NCBI GenBank assembly: GCA_007922195.1 | Contig: ML681964.1 | Location: forward strand, 5,164,445 to 5,228,444 | Source of the DNA: Podocnemis expansa | Lineage: Eukaryota > Chordata > Testudines > Podocnemididae | Length of the DNA stretch: 64,000 bases | Reading direction: 5' to 3' | In this document: piece after piece, positions 33,701 to 45,949 of the stretch | How positions within the stretch are numbered: position 1 is the first letter of the stretch | Layout of the letters: every line of letters starts with the position of its first letter | Position numbers and translations under genes: made by a program | The notes under the pieces: model-generated | Told to the model about the DNA's origin: nothing | What the model saw: the letters and a program-made list of their open reading frames with translations, nothing else | The model's database searches: none

Positions 33701-35235
33701 GGCTCAGGATTTGAGCTCAGTTTTAGTAAAGCAAGGTGGAATGCATATTTACAATTAAATAATTAATTGGCAGGGATTTGTATCTTTGGAACACTGTCTT
33801 CAGATGAGAGGGTCCAGTTACTTGGTTCCACGGTGACTAGAGGAAATTAATGTGTGGCCATTTTGTGTTACTTGGGAAGAGACATCACCATAGATCTGTG
33901 ATTTCAGCTGTATTACTTCTGATTAAATTAGAAGCCTGAGAAGAGCTGGTTGAAATATTTGGTTTAGTTGCTTCAATATAATTTTTCATAAATAAATTTA
34001 AACATTGGCTAATTTGAAGGAAAAGGTAATGTATTTTTCATTGTTCCCTCCCTTAGCTGTTGAACCGTTTGAGGTTTCAGACAATCAACCCTTTTTTAAT
34101 AACAAAAATTGTGACTGTTTTAAGCTTGCTGTGGTGATGAATTGGAAATGTGCAACTGAAATCCTCCTTTTTCATGGAATGCATCAAAACATTGCATCAC
34201 TGGCTATGTCAAATGATTGAGGATGCTCTAAATCAAGGCCCTGAGCTTCAGCAATAAGGTACATGGTCAAACTACTAAGGGCCTAATCCAACTCTCATTG
34301 AAGTCACTGGGATTCTTTCCATCAACTTCACTGAGTGCCTGGTCAGGAATCTGTCTCCTTAAATACGTAACTAGGAAGGCATTTCTACCATGCTCATCAC
34401 CATGTTATTAGGGAAAAATAATAGGGTATATTGATCATGCCTGCATGATAAGGATTCACAGAACATTGACTGCGCTTCAGAGTCCCGACTCAGTATGTGA
34501 AAGGCATAGGATAAAATGTGGGATGGATTATAGGGGACAGGTTCTTCTTTGTCTGTTCCAGAATCATAGTCAGAGTCTGGAGGGGAAATTCCTCAGGACA
34601 TCACTGACTTTCTCAAGTAATTCCTATGTCTCCAAGAGAATAAAGTTGCTTCTATCTGTGGGAGGTAACGATGTGATTTCTGGAGCTCTTGCTGCCTTTC
34701 TAAACAGGGAACAATAGCATCAAACTATTCCTGACTTTTTTCACTAGAGTGCTTTAGAAAATGATTCTGCCAGAACATATATTTTAGTGCTGTTGCATCA
34801 AACAGATTTTTCACTACTGTCCAATGACCTTAATGTTACTGATCTTTTTTACTTAAAAATTGCTTTTTGTCAGAAGTGTGTCTTGCATTTTCTAAGCATG
34901 TCACTGGGTATTTGTAAAATATTAGAAAAACAAACACGGCATACTAAAATCTCTATGCCTTGTCTATGGTATATCAGAGGATGGTTCAAGTTTGAGCAAT
35001 GAAAAAATGCAACAGATATTAGAAAACACATCTCCTAACCATTTTAAGTGCTGTTTCTATAGTTCAGATGAAGCAATGTGAAGACTATCTATAAATTCCT
35101 GTCTATTGATTTGATCACATAGGCTCAAATTCACCCAACCCAAGTAACCATAACCATGTAATTCCACATCCACTGCTTCTGCATGAAGCCCCTCACTCCA
35201 GTCCCTCCATACCAGCCATGTGTGAGTCAGCACAG
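33701..35235. other. No gene seen; one dispersed motif
   Basis: About 34280-34345 holds the 'ctcattgaagtcactggga' dispersed motif. The frames at 34005-34220 and 34445-34717 (+) are unassigned. Confidence 0.5.
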
Positions 35236-35443
35236 AAGAAATTTCTTACTAGGCGGGTGGCAAAGCATTGGAATGGACTACCTAGGAGAGTGGTGGCATC
35301 TCCATCCTTGGAGATATTTAAGGCTCGGTTAGACAAAACCCTGGCTGGGATAATTTACTGAGAGTGGTCTTGCTTTTTTGGCAGAGGGTTGGACTAGGTG
35401 ACCTCATGAGGTCTCCTCTAACCCTAAGATTCTATGATTCTAA
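35236..35443 (+). mobile_element. CR1 3' fragment
   Basis: The frame fragment 'ggtggcaaagcattggaatgg' and 'tggagatatttaaggctcgg', then 'gggttggactaggtgacctcatg', then a tail of 'attctatgattcta', match the last ~200 bp of CR1 in plus orientation. Confidence 0.9.
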
Positions 35444-37149
35444 ATGCGGCTACCACTCTATCTGTATGTTCTTCATGCAGCCCTAAAATGATATGGCTAG
35501 TTTTGCATGTGCTGTCAATACCAAGGTGAATTTTACTTGCAGTATTGTTCTTCTGAATTAGGTGTTCCTGGGAAGGCCCATTAAGATGCTGCTGTTGCTT
35601 GGCAGGGTGTCACACAGCAACCGTTTGCCAGCTAAGGAAACCATTTTCCATTGGTTAGGAATAGACAGGGATGTGTTCAGGACTAAAAATTCAACCACTT
35701 TTGGAGAAGCATATGCTGTCAGTGCCTGCCATGGCCTCAAGGCCAGAGAAATTCACTATCGCTTCTGTGGCCCTGGAGCCACAGGTGTGATGCGCCCTGC
35801 TGATTACTGGGGTGGGGTTGGGGGGGGGGGAGCTAACTGCTCTGGTGCCCCTTGCTTGTGCATAACCCTGAGAATAGATGACATTGTACAGAAATAGCAC
35901 AAATCTACCAAAGTTGCCTGACGTTAGAAAAATTGGGTTCCCTTTTAATTTTCTTAATGGTATTTGGTACCTGTTAGATATGGCACCAAACAAGTTGGAA
36001 TAAAGGACAAGATTGTTTAAATCAATCAATCAATAAAACTCACAGAACAAAATGCCCAAACTCTGAAGTGAGGTAACTTGTTAAAAAGCCAGTACTTCTC
36101 AAATACGCGACTGGATGGCCAACTCCAAATTATATGGTGAAGCATTTGAAATTTTGGGTGTGTCTCCAGAATGCTATGGTTCAAGCTCATGATGAGGCTA
36201 GTGATGGTTTCAGGGGCCATCATCAAGCTTAAGGTGATTTTTATTATATTGTGTGGCTTTGTTAGCACGTGTTTTGGACAATTGAGAACTCTGCTCAGGG
36301 AAACACAGTTTAATGTCCTCTGGCTAACGTAGGGCTGCTCAAGATAGTAACGCTATTTTCCCTCTGAACCAATGACATTTCCATTGGAAAAACAATGACT
36401 TTCACTGGCACCATATTAGCTCAGTGACTCACTCAGACCTAATGTGATATTATTAGCATTAATGCAGTGCATGTATTGTGTAAGGCATTGTTCACAGGGA
36501 AGTATCTAATAGCAGTAGCTTCTTCGGAGCTATGGCAAGTAACAAGTGAGGAACTGCCCCTTTTGCATGTAGGTTAGCCTTGGCTCGTCAGCTATTAATG
36601 CAAGCATTGACATATTCACTTTAGTCAAGTATTTTGGATGCAATCTGCCATAGTTAGAAAACTTTTTATTTTACTGTACTGGCTTACAAAAGTTGTTTAC
36701 ATATGTTGGGTTAACTCAAGCTTAAGATGTGACTTGTACTTTAATCTAACAGAATAGAAATTATGAAACCCAATGCTTAAAAGCTGAAGTTCAAGAGAGT
36801 AAAACTAGAAATGAGGTGTTCATTTTTAATAGTGAAGGTACTTAATCATTTGAAAGACTTGCATAGGGCCATAGTAGAGTCACCGTTACCTGAAATCTTT
36901 GAACCAGGACTCGATATCTTTCTTAAAAATATGCCAGAATTTAAGGACAATTATCGACTTTGTGCAAAAATTACTGGATGAGATTCTATGGTTTATGCTA
37001 TGTAGAAGACAGCCTAGATTACCATACAGGTCCTATCGGGCCTTTACAAAATAGAAATGTGGTTTCACAGTGTTTGAATCCATGCAACTTGTTTGATTTG
37101 TGGAAGTAATCTGACCTGATGCAATGTAATATAATCACAGGATTTAGCT
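35444..37149. other. No gene seen
   Basis: A G-run lies at about 35816-35830. The frames at 35562-35897 (+) and 35691-36029 (-) cross it and are unassigned. Confidence 0.55.
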
Positions 37150-37275
37150 CTCCTGCCCTCCCATACTGTAAGTTTTCCCTTTTCTTAACACCTGATGAAG
37201 TGGGATTCACCCATGAAAGCCCATGAAAAAAAAATTTATTAGTCTTTAAGTGTCACAGATCTCCTTGCTTGTGAT
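37150..37275 (+). mobile_element. Penelope-like tail with hammerhead-like core
   Basis: CTGATGA at 37192-37198 is followed by a stem GTGGG / CCCAT and GAAA at 37215-37218, then 'atttattagtctttaagtgt'. It belongs to the same tail family as 29620-29725. The upstream ~40 bp ('ctgccctcccatactgtaag') resemble the sequence before the core in that copy. Confidence 0.7.
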
Positions 37276-39530
37276 GATGAATTTTGCTTAAATTCCCTTT
37301 GCATTGAACTACCTTTCCTAAAGAACATGCTCATTTGGGGCACAATTCTGCAAGGTGGTGCTGAGCACCCTCAGCGTCAGCTGAGTTCCTATGATTGGGT
37401 GGGTTGAGTTCAATGGAATTTGCAGGTACTCAACCACTCCAGCAGGTGTTCAGCACTCGGCAGGATTGAGCCCTTAGTGAATTATTAGTCAGTGAAGCAA
37501 TTTTTTCCATGTGCAAACTCTGAACCTTCCGCTGCTAATTGCAAATTGTTTTTTGCTTTTGGCAGATTGCTGCTACTGTGATTTTTGCAAAATCAGACTG
37601 GAAATGTTAGCAGTAAAGTAAATATTGCTGAAAAGGCAACTGTGTTGTCATGAAAGGACAGCATGTTATTAAACTATCTATGTGACTGAAGTACTGTTGA
37701 ACTCCAGTGCTTTCTTGTTTAATTAAACTTGTCCCTTTCAGCTATGAAGCATCATGATAAAAAGCAATTATTCAGATTTGCTGATAGGCAAAAAAGGATT
37801 TCTTTTTCCATTCATCTTACAGTAAACCAGTCAGCCAGGGACAAGCAGTGGTGAGACAAAAGAGATGCAGTAAGTGAAGAGTTAACATGGTGGGATTGCC
37901 ACTGCAAATCAGGGGAACATGAATGGTCTTCAGGTATTTTTACCTGGCAGGCTGGGAAATGGCAATGGCAAGCTGTTTTGCAGAAGCTCACAATAAACCG
38001 TTATTCCTGCTAGCATGATGCTGAAGCCATATCTTGAGCGGCATGATTCTGGAGTGTTGTCACTTCATATCTCTACTCCCTAATCCAAGGCCCAGTGAAG
38101 CCAATGGAGTCTTTCCATTGGTGTCAGTGAACCAGGGCCTCTGACTATAGCCCCAAGGAATGAATTTTGAGAAACAGGCTGTGGTGGTTCATCATGCAGA
38201 TTCCTCACCCTACCTTTGGGATTAAAGGCATTTATTTTGGGTGAGAAATGACACTGCAAACTTGTTCATATGGCTGCATAGCCATAAGCATGTAAAGGCT
38301 ATTTCCCAACGCAGAGCAATTGAGGATTGAAGCTGGACAGGTTTCTTTAAGTGGATCTAGGGAAAATGTCTTATTGAAAGACTGTTATATGCCTATACAG
38401 TGGTGGATTTACTGTTAGGAGAAATTATGAAAGTTCAAAGTACAGCTAGGGGATTTTTTTTAATATAAATGTTGGCAGTGCAACACCATGGAGCAATCAG
38501 AAATGAGCTGCTGTTATGTCAATATTGGTACTGTATTTGACCGGTCTCCTCATTTCACTGTGTCTTAAAGCATGACTGTGTAAAATCCACAGTAGTCAAT
38601 GGAACCAGGCCATCAGAATACTAATATTCCATTTTATTCAGGCTTTTAAGCCATGGCTATTGCCATGGTGTTGAGCACCAACTCTGTTCTGGGATCCAGA
38701 TAAATTAGTTTTAGGTTTGCAGTAACTCAAGTTCCATTGTGGGTTGTGGCAGGTATAAATGAGTGATAAACTGTCAAACGGACCCAAGCTTTTAGACTAC
38801 ACTGGGACATAGGGGGCTTTTTGGGTAAGACAAAACAATGGAGAACCATGGCTTTACAGAATCCTGCTTGGCTTTTTAACAGATTTAAATATAGTGCAAC
38901 CAGTTCAAGCATAGTAGTTAATAGTTAGGGATGATATTCTGTTTCAAGAGTGGTCAGTCCAGCTCTGTGCATGTGGACTTATCTCCCTGCTGAATCAGCC
39001 ATGAATTCCTTGGGAAATACATTTAAAGCTAGGTACCCTCATGACAATTATTCCAGTTTTACAATGACACAAGTGCTTCATCATTTGTTTATTTTTAAAG
39101 GATAAAAATACAAACAGGTCTCTGAGGAAAAAAAATATTACAATGCACAAGTGTATTCACATCCTACAACATGAGACAAATAACAAACCTAACTAGGAAA
39201 GTTTAAAGACATGCCTCCCAAAACCATGTTTAGATATTAATCAAACACTGCACAGTGTTAGTTCTAGATGTTCAAATCTGATACTGTTGGTCAACTTCCC
39301 AAAACTTAGTCTCTTTGAGGGTCAGATGCCCAATGTGTTACTCTCTAGTGTATGCCTCTCACAGGGCCAGCCAGTTCCGATGAATGGTGCTAGGGAATGG
39401 AGAACAGAGGCATATTCCTGACTCCTCCTCACCTGCTTTGGCACCTTTTTCTGAGGAAATAGAGACTAGGGGAATAGAGAGGTGCCACCTCTGAATGGAG
39501 CGAATTCTACCTGTCCTTCCATGGAACACA
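37276..39530. other. No gene seen; one inverted-repeat element
   Basis: Contains the small inverted-repeat element at 37338-37473. The rest, including the frame at 38727-38912 (-), is unassigned. Confidence 0.55.
37338..37473. repeat. Short inverted-repeat element
   Basis: GGGCACAATTCTGCAAGG...GCTGAGCACC at the left faces GGTGTTCAGCACTC...CAGGATTGAGCCC at the right: imperfect inverted arms of about 30 bp. Confidence 0.6.
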
Positions 39531-39660
39531 AGAAGGAGATATTTAAGGTCCGGTTAGACAATACCCTGGGTGGGATGATTTAGTGGGAGTGGTCCTGCTT
39601 TTAGCAGGGGATTGGACTAGATGACCTCATGAGGTCTCTTCCAACCCTATGATTCTATGA
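39531..39660 (+). mobile_element. CR1 3' fragment
   Basis: 'ggagatatttaaggtccgg' to 'ggattggactagatgacctc' and 'ccaaccctatgattctatga' form the last ~130 bp of CR1 in plus orientation. Confidence 0.9.
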
Positions 39661-41173
39661 AAGGCTTTTGATGTCCTTTCCTATCAGTGCATGTGCATTA
39701 GGCATCAGGCAGAATCCAACTTAAACCAACTATTTACAGGATTTCAGTTGATGACAAACTAACTCTTACTTGTACAGTATTTAAACTGAGAATCTAACTT
39801 GACATCAGTTCTATTTTATGTTTTGAACAGGATCTCCTGTTTGCTCTGTTTAGGAATTTTGCTCTGGGCACTGGTCAACTCAGCTAATGATGCAGATCCT
39901 TTAGCAATCTCTGCCCCATCAGTCATCTCAAGGGGATTAATGGTCATAAACAGAGATTTTATATTCTAGGTTAAATCAAGAAACATTGTAGTGAGCTGCA
40001 GTCAGAGTTAATGGCATGAAACAGAAAGCAGTTACAGTGAGAGGCAGACAGAAAATAGCAGAGACAGGAACTCAGAAGAGATATAAATAAAAGGACAGGT
40101 GCTCTCTTTGGTTGTGTAATGTGATGGAAACTCAGTAATTGATCTAAAAATAGAAGAGAACAAAAGCCCAACATTCAGGAAAGAACACTAGGGGCAAGTG
40201 TACTCCAGTTGGTGTAAATCCATAGATGTCAGTATTATTAAGTGATTTACACCAGCTACATGTGACTCTACATGTTTATGGTAAGAAGGGACAAAAACAG
40301 CAGTAGTCAGAAAATGCTACCCAAAGCACATGAAAGTGCCCAACAATATGGATTGAACTGTGTGAACAGAGTTGTGATAAACTGGCATTAATAAAAGAAA
40401 TATTAACTACAGAGAAAGCATAGGTTAATAGGGTCTTGAACAGAGTTTTTAATTAACACAAGTGTTTAGTGTCTGTTTCATGGTTACAATCCTAAAAAAT
40501 AGAAATAGACATATTTATATTTTGCTTTATGGGTGAAATTTTGGAATGATGGTAGCTAAATCCAAACAAATAATGAAGTTGACTAGGCTCAGCCTGAGAT
40601 ATAGCTGATCAAAGTGATCACTCTTGGTCAATTTTGCAATAAATATAGTTACCTCAGTGTTTGCAGCATTACTGAGGGAATGTTAGTTTTTGATGGGCAC
40701 TGGCAAATTTTTAAGGGTGACCATTTTACATGTGTTATCAAAAAAAAAAATCCAAAATTTCAAAATTAAAATCTAAGTGAAAACAGCCTTAAACTCTAAG
40801 ATTATCCATGACAATCTAAGCCTAATTTTAGCTTCACCACTTTAAAGTGAAATATTATTTCTCCTTTGTTTCTGTTCCAGAATGTCCCCCTTTTTCTATT
40901 ATTGATCCCAGGCTGGGCAATTTCACAGAAGTGATTCATTCAACAGTATCTTTTTAAATACAGAAAATGGGAGGCAATATAACTTTTTTCTTTGGTAGAG
41001 AGTATACTCTCCCAAGTATTTTAAAATTTTAAAAACAGATTCAATTTCTGTTCCAAGATCAGGAGGAAAACTCATATTAGGAGAAGAGCACTTTCTGGTT
41101 TTCCTAGCCCAACCCTATTTTTGAATTTTATGCTTAAAAAGCTGACATTTCCTTAAGCAGTCTAAAGTAAAAC
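39661..41173. other. No gene seen
   Basis: AT-rich sequence with an A-run at 40740-40750; unassigned. Confidence 0.55.
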
Positions 41174-41598
41174 GGGTATGTCTACACAGCACTTTTATTT
41201 CGAAATAACACTGGTTATTTCGAAATAAATGATATTTGGTACACATGACGTTTTCTTATTTTGAAAGGACGGAATCCGTCCTTTCGAAATAAGAACCGTT
41301 GTTTTGAAACAGGTTAAACCCTGATTGGTTCAAAACGGCTATTATTTCAAAATGGTTATTTCAAAATAAGGCTGTTTGGACATGTTGTTTTGAAACAACA
41401 CCATTGTTTCGAAACAACTGTTTTGAAACAACACGTCCAAACGGCTTTATTTCGAAATAACCATTTTGAAATAACAGCTGTTTCAATAGCAGGCTTTCCC
41501 TTAATTCAAATTAACATTTTCTTATTTCGAATGAACTTATTTCAAAATAACTCATTTCAAAATACTTATTTCGAAATGATGAGTGTGTAGACATAGCC
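41174..41598. mobile_element. MITE, TTTCGAAA type without core (copy A5)
   Basis: The ends are GGGTATGTCTACACAG and AGTGTGTAGACATAGCC, with flanking triplets AAC and AAT (imperfect). The interior is a dense series of TTATTTCGAAATAA, GTTTCGAAAC and TTAATTCAAATTAA type palindromes. A hairpin centred on GGACGGAATCCGTCC lies near 41267-41281. Confidence 0.8.
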
Positions 41599-42554
41599 AA
41601 TCTGTTTCCATTTGAAACTTATCAGAGAAAAGCTATAGGTGCTGTATGCAATTCAGCTTAAATATGAAATATTCATTTTAAATACTTCTATAAAAAGGGA
41701 GTAACCACACATAGTCCTGGAGCTTTCCTACACAACCTGCTTTCTTGCAATAGCTGTTACGTACATATCACAGTGCCAGTTTCAGCATTATCATTTACCT
41801 TGCTGTAAAAGATTAAGAAATGCCTGATCCTCAGCAGCTATATATCAGGATAGCTCCATTGACTTTAATGGAGCTACACCAATTACAGTCTGTTGAGACT
41901 CTGGCCTTAAAATGCTCGCTTACCAGCAGGATCTTTTGACTTGACAAGTGTTACTAAAATAACTGCAGCTGAAAATGTTTTCCTCCTGTTGTGGCTAAAT
42001 CTAAAGCCTGGAGCTTGCCTCAGATCCATTGAGGTCTCTTAGCATCCGTTGTTCACATTCACAGTAAGTAATAGTAGTAAATAGGAAGATCTTTATTTCT
42101 AGTGTGGAACAGTCTTACTCTTGCTAAGGAATGATTTTTGCAGCATAGACAATATACGCTGTTTAAATTAAACGTATTAATGGCTTTGGAAATGTATATG
42201 TATTCACAAAATTGAATTCCAGTAACCTTCCTAAAGATGACTGCAAGGCACATGAGTGCATTATTTCTGAAGGAATAGCACACACAGAAAGCGTTGCATC
42301 CCTTTAAATGGAATTCAATTATTTTTAAACTAGCTAAAACCACCCCGCTGGTACATCCTGCCTGTTCTGGAACTGCATAGGCTAAAATCCAATGAGATAA
42401 ATGTAAACTTCTTACAAGTTAGCAACTTACAGGTCAGCTTTCCAAAAGAGCAATCATACAATATACAATACCCCTGTTACTGTTAAAGAAAAGATAATGC
42501 AATATACTTGGTCGACATCACTGATTACTCCTTAAACTTACATTGTCACTAACG
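41599..42554. other. No gene seen
   Basis: A dispersed 'ccattgactttaatggagc' motif lies near 41858-41877; otherwise unassigned up to the DIRS terminus. Confidence 0.55.
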
Positions 42555-42589
42555 AGAGAAGAAGTTACTTACCAGTAACTACTGTTCTT

Positions 42590-42785
42590 TGAGATGCGCT
42601 GCTCACATCCATTCCGCTACTGTATGCACACACCCTTGTGCATGGCCACCAGACAGCTTTTTGCCCGCAGCCTGCTCTGTAGGATCAGCAGCAGCACGCC
42701 CTAGAGTGGTGCATGTTGCCTTAGTATAACTGCCACCGCTAGTCCGCTCCCCCTCCAGTACCTTCTTTCCACTAACTCCAAAAGC
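42590..42785. repeat. DIRS inverted terminal repeat (3' end of element)
   Basis: This sequence matches the reverse complement of 50148-50350 over most of its length. Landmarks are 'cttgtgcatggccac', 'ctctgtaggatcagc', 'ctagagtggtgc' and 'gctccccctccagta'. Confidence 0.85.
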
Positions 42786-42835
42786 GGGGATGGTGGGTGG
42801 GTGTGGAATGGATGTAAGCAGCGCATCCCAAAGAA

Positions 42836-42895
42836 TGGTAGTTACTAGTAACTGTCCTTTTTCTCTTTGAGCAGCTGCTCACATGCATTCCATTG
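42836..42895. repeat. DIRS internal complementary region
   Basis: The first half repeats the outer left terminus (compare 'gttactagtaactg' with 'gttacttaccagtaact' at 42563-42579). The second half ('gagcagctgctcacatgcatt') repeats the beginning of the other terminal repeat. DIRS elements use such a region to template circular joining of the ends. Confidence 0.7.
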
Positions 42896-42934
42896 TTGGT
42901 GGATTACAAGCCTCACCTTGGATGGTGGGGGGAG

Positions 42935-43845
42935 TTACGTTCTGTTTGCTTTCAGCATGGCTCTACTGAAGGCCACATCATCCCTTACCTGCTGAACAAT
43001 GGCATAAGGGGACATGAAGTTGTGGACCGAAGACCATGTGGCCTCCTGACAGATCTCCTGGATTGGTACTCTGGTGAAGAAGGCCACTGAAGTGAGTGAG
43101 CTTTCACTATCCCAGGCAATGAGACCTTCACTTCCTGGTAACACACTCTTATGCAGGAGGTGATCCAAAAGGATATTGTTTGGGATGATACTGAATTGCC
43201 CTTCCCGCGATCAGACACCGTCACAAAAAGCTGGATAGACTTTCTGAAGGGCTTTGGTTTCTTGATGTAAAAAGCGAGCGCCCTTCTAACCTTCAAGGTC
43301 TGCCATTTCCTTTGCTTGCTTGAGGCATGTAGTTTAGGAAAAAACACAGGTAAAAAGATGTCTTGGTTAATGCGGAAAAGGGAACCAACTTTGAGAAGAA
43401 AAGCCAGGTGGGGTTTTAACTGGACCTTGTTGTTGCAGAAAACCGTATATGGGGGCTTGGAAGAGAGGGCCCTCAATTCTGAAACCTATCTAGCCAATGT
43501 AATGGCAATTAGGAAAGCCACCTTATGAGAGAGAGCTAGCGAGGAGCAAAAGGCTAAAAGCTCAAAAGGTAGACCAGTCAGCATGCAAAGGACTAGATTC
43601 AAGTCCCACTGAGAAGTCAGGTCCCTAACCTGGGGAAAGATCCTCTACAAACGCCTCAGATATTTCATAGCCATTGGGTGTGAGAAAGCGGTATACCCTA
43701 CAAAAGGGGCATGGAATGCAGATATGGCTGCCAGATGAATGCACAGGGATGCCAAGGCTAGGCCCTGGGGCTTCACATCTAGGAGGCAGTCTAAGATAGC
43801 TTGAATGGGGGCAGTGCATGGGTCCAGGCCCTGGGGCTGGGCCAA
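42935..43845 (-). pseudogene. DIRS tyrosine recombinase
   Basis: This is the enzyme that would integrate circular DIRS DNA. The N-terminal core-binding part lies at 43625-43845 (FHAPFVGYTAF preceded by LAAISA). The catalytic part starts near 43540 with KVAFLIAITLAR, then a stop, then VSELRAL, so the stop falls on the second Arg of the ARRVSEL-type box. KVRRALAFYIKKPKPFR and SKQTIS-like SSQTISFWI follow. The H-x-x-R box reads AHSLQ, so its Arg is Gln. The end IQEICQEATWSSVHNFMSPY is in another frame (42935-43168), marking a frameshift. The enzyme is dead. Confidence 0.85.
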
Positions 43846-44270
43846 GGCAGAGAAATGCCTCTATTTCAACCTGTAGGTAGATTGGGTAGAACTCTTTCTG
43901 ATACCAATTAACAGCTGCTGCACCTGAGCTGAACAGACCTGCTCTTCCAAGGTCAGCTATGGAGTTTCCAGGCTGTCAGGTGCACAGACTTCAGGTTCAG
44001 GTGCAGTCAGCAACCGTGATCCTGTATCAAGAGGTTGTACCTGAGCGGGAATTCCCGAAGGGGGTGTGACTGACAGGTCAACAGCATGTTGAACCAGTGC
44101 TGATGTGGCCAGGTGGGGCAATCAGGATGATGCTGACTTTGTCCCTCTATTTTTAGGAGCACCTTGTGAAGGAGAGGGAATGGTGGGAAGGCATACAGGA
44201 GAGGATGTGACCATGGTAATAGGAAGGTGTCTTGGAGGAAGCCCCCCTCTGAAGCTCTCCAGGCACAAAA

Positions 44271-44794
44271 TTACCAACATTTGTAGTTCTTGCGAGTGGC
44301 GAAAAGGTCCACTTGGGGATAGCTCCAGCTGTGGAAGATTGATCTCAACACCCCTAGGTGGATAGACCATGCGTGTTGCAAATTGAAACAGCTGCTGAGG
44401 TGTTCCACCTTGTCATTTCTCACTCCCAGAAGGTGAGAAGCAGTCACATGGAAACAGCATCTCACAGCTAGGACCCACAGGCGCAGCAGAGGGCCAAGGA
44501 ACAAGCACCGCACTGGCAATTTATATAATATATGGTGGCTGTGTTGTCCATTAAAATCTGGATTGTCCTGCCCCATAACTGTCTTAAGAACACACAGCAG
44601 GCTAGCCTGATGGCCCTCAATTCTTTGAGATTGATATGGAGAGGCTTTTCCCTCTCTGACCATTTTCTGTGAGTGCTGACATTGAGGCTGAGGTGAGTGC
44701 CCCAACCCAGGTCAGAAGCATCCAAAATCAATGGATGGGGGAGGTTGACACAAAGGGGATACCCTCTAGGGTTGCCTGAGGCCTTTGCCACCAA
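44271..44794 (-). pseudogene. DIRS RNase H domain
   Basis: Two overlapping frames carry the domain. INLKELRAIRLACCVFLRQL and ILMDNTATIYYIN (44468-44794) hold the LxELRA and DNTA boxes; HLGVLRSIFHSW followed by VDLFATRKN (44271-44705) is the conserved DIRS C-terminal end. A frameshift separates them. The domain would degrade RNA in hybrids during reverse transcription. Confidence 0.85.
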
Positions 44795-45790
44795 TGAAGT
44801 TCCACCAGGATTTTTCAGGGGACAGTGACCACTCTGTCCAGGGAGGAGTGTCTGGAGGTGGGGGGATGGGACAGAAAACTGATCTCAGCCAAATCTGTAA
44901 TAGTCTAAGGTGGAAATGGGTGAGTCTGACTACGTATGTAGATGCTGCCATGTCCCCATTAACCTCAGGCAGCTCTGGGCCATGGTGTTTGGGTGCCTCC
45001 TGAGGCCAGAGATCATCTCCGACATTATGTCAAATCTGGTCCTTGGGAGGAAGGCCCTGGATCTGATAGAGTCCAAGACTGCCCCAATGAATTCCATTCT
45101 TTAAATGGCATTTAATTGAGACTTTTGTTCATTTATTAGCAGACCCAGATGGCTGCAGAGAGCTTGAGTCATGTGGACACTGGATTGAACTTGGTCTGTT
45201 GATTGGCCCCTGATCAGCCAATTGTCCAAGTAAGGAAAAATGTGAACTCCCTTTGTAGGTGAGCTGCCACTACCGCTATACAGTTTGTGAAGACCCTCAG
45301 GGCCAAAGAGAGGCCAAATGGAAGGACTGTGAACTGTAAGTGATAGGACCCCTTACAAAACACAGGCAACACCTGCATTTTGGTTTATTGCTACATGAAA
45401 ATACATGTCCTTTAAAACAAGCGTGGCAAACCAATCCCCAGGATCCAAAGATAGGATTATATGGTTGAGAGTGAGCATACAGAATTTTAGTTTCCTTAGA
45501 AACCTGTTCAGATGCTGCAGATCGAGAATGGGTCTTAAGCCCTCTTTTGACTGGGGATTAAAAAGTTTTGGGAGTAGGACCCTGTTCCTCCTCTCTCCTT
45601 GGAACTCTCTCCACCACACCTGAGGCCAATAACGTCTCCACCTCTTGATCCAGTAACTGTTCCGTGAGTGAGGTCCCTGAAGCGGGACTGGTAAGTGGGT
45701 GGGTGATTGGGAAGCTTTGAATGAAACTGAAGGGAATAGCTGAAGCAGACCATGTCTAAGATCCAACAGTCTGTTGTAATCGAGGCCCAT
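44795..45790 (-). pseudogene. DIRS reverse transcriptase domain
   Basis: 45353-45790 gives FNPQSKEGLRPILDLQHLNR, LKFCMLTLNHII and GDWFATLVLKDMYFHVAI, the DIRS fingers and palm motifs. Near 45225 the minus strand reads PYLDNWLIRG, where the family has YLDDWLI, so one catalytic Asp is Asn. IEFIGAVLDS-like MEFIGAVLDSIRSRAFLPR follows at about 45100. Stops and frame changes lie between these pieces. This domain would copy the element's RNA. Confidence 0.88.
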
Positions 45791-45949
45791 GGGGAATGGG
45801 AGATAGAAAGCCTATTTAGGAAAGGAGAGTCAGAAGGATGCTGGGATAACAGAATCAGCTCATCACCCTCAAGTGCCCCGTCAAAAATGCCTCCTCTGAT
45901 TGCTCGAGCGGTGGTAATTAGACCAGGTGAACCTGCTCGTAGAGTTGGT

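Noticed and set aside
35562..35897. 111-codon plus-strand frame
   Set aside because: It crosses a G-run, overlaps an equally long minus-strand frame and shows no family motif.
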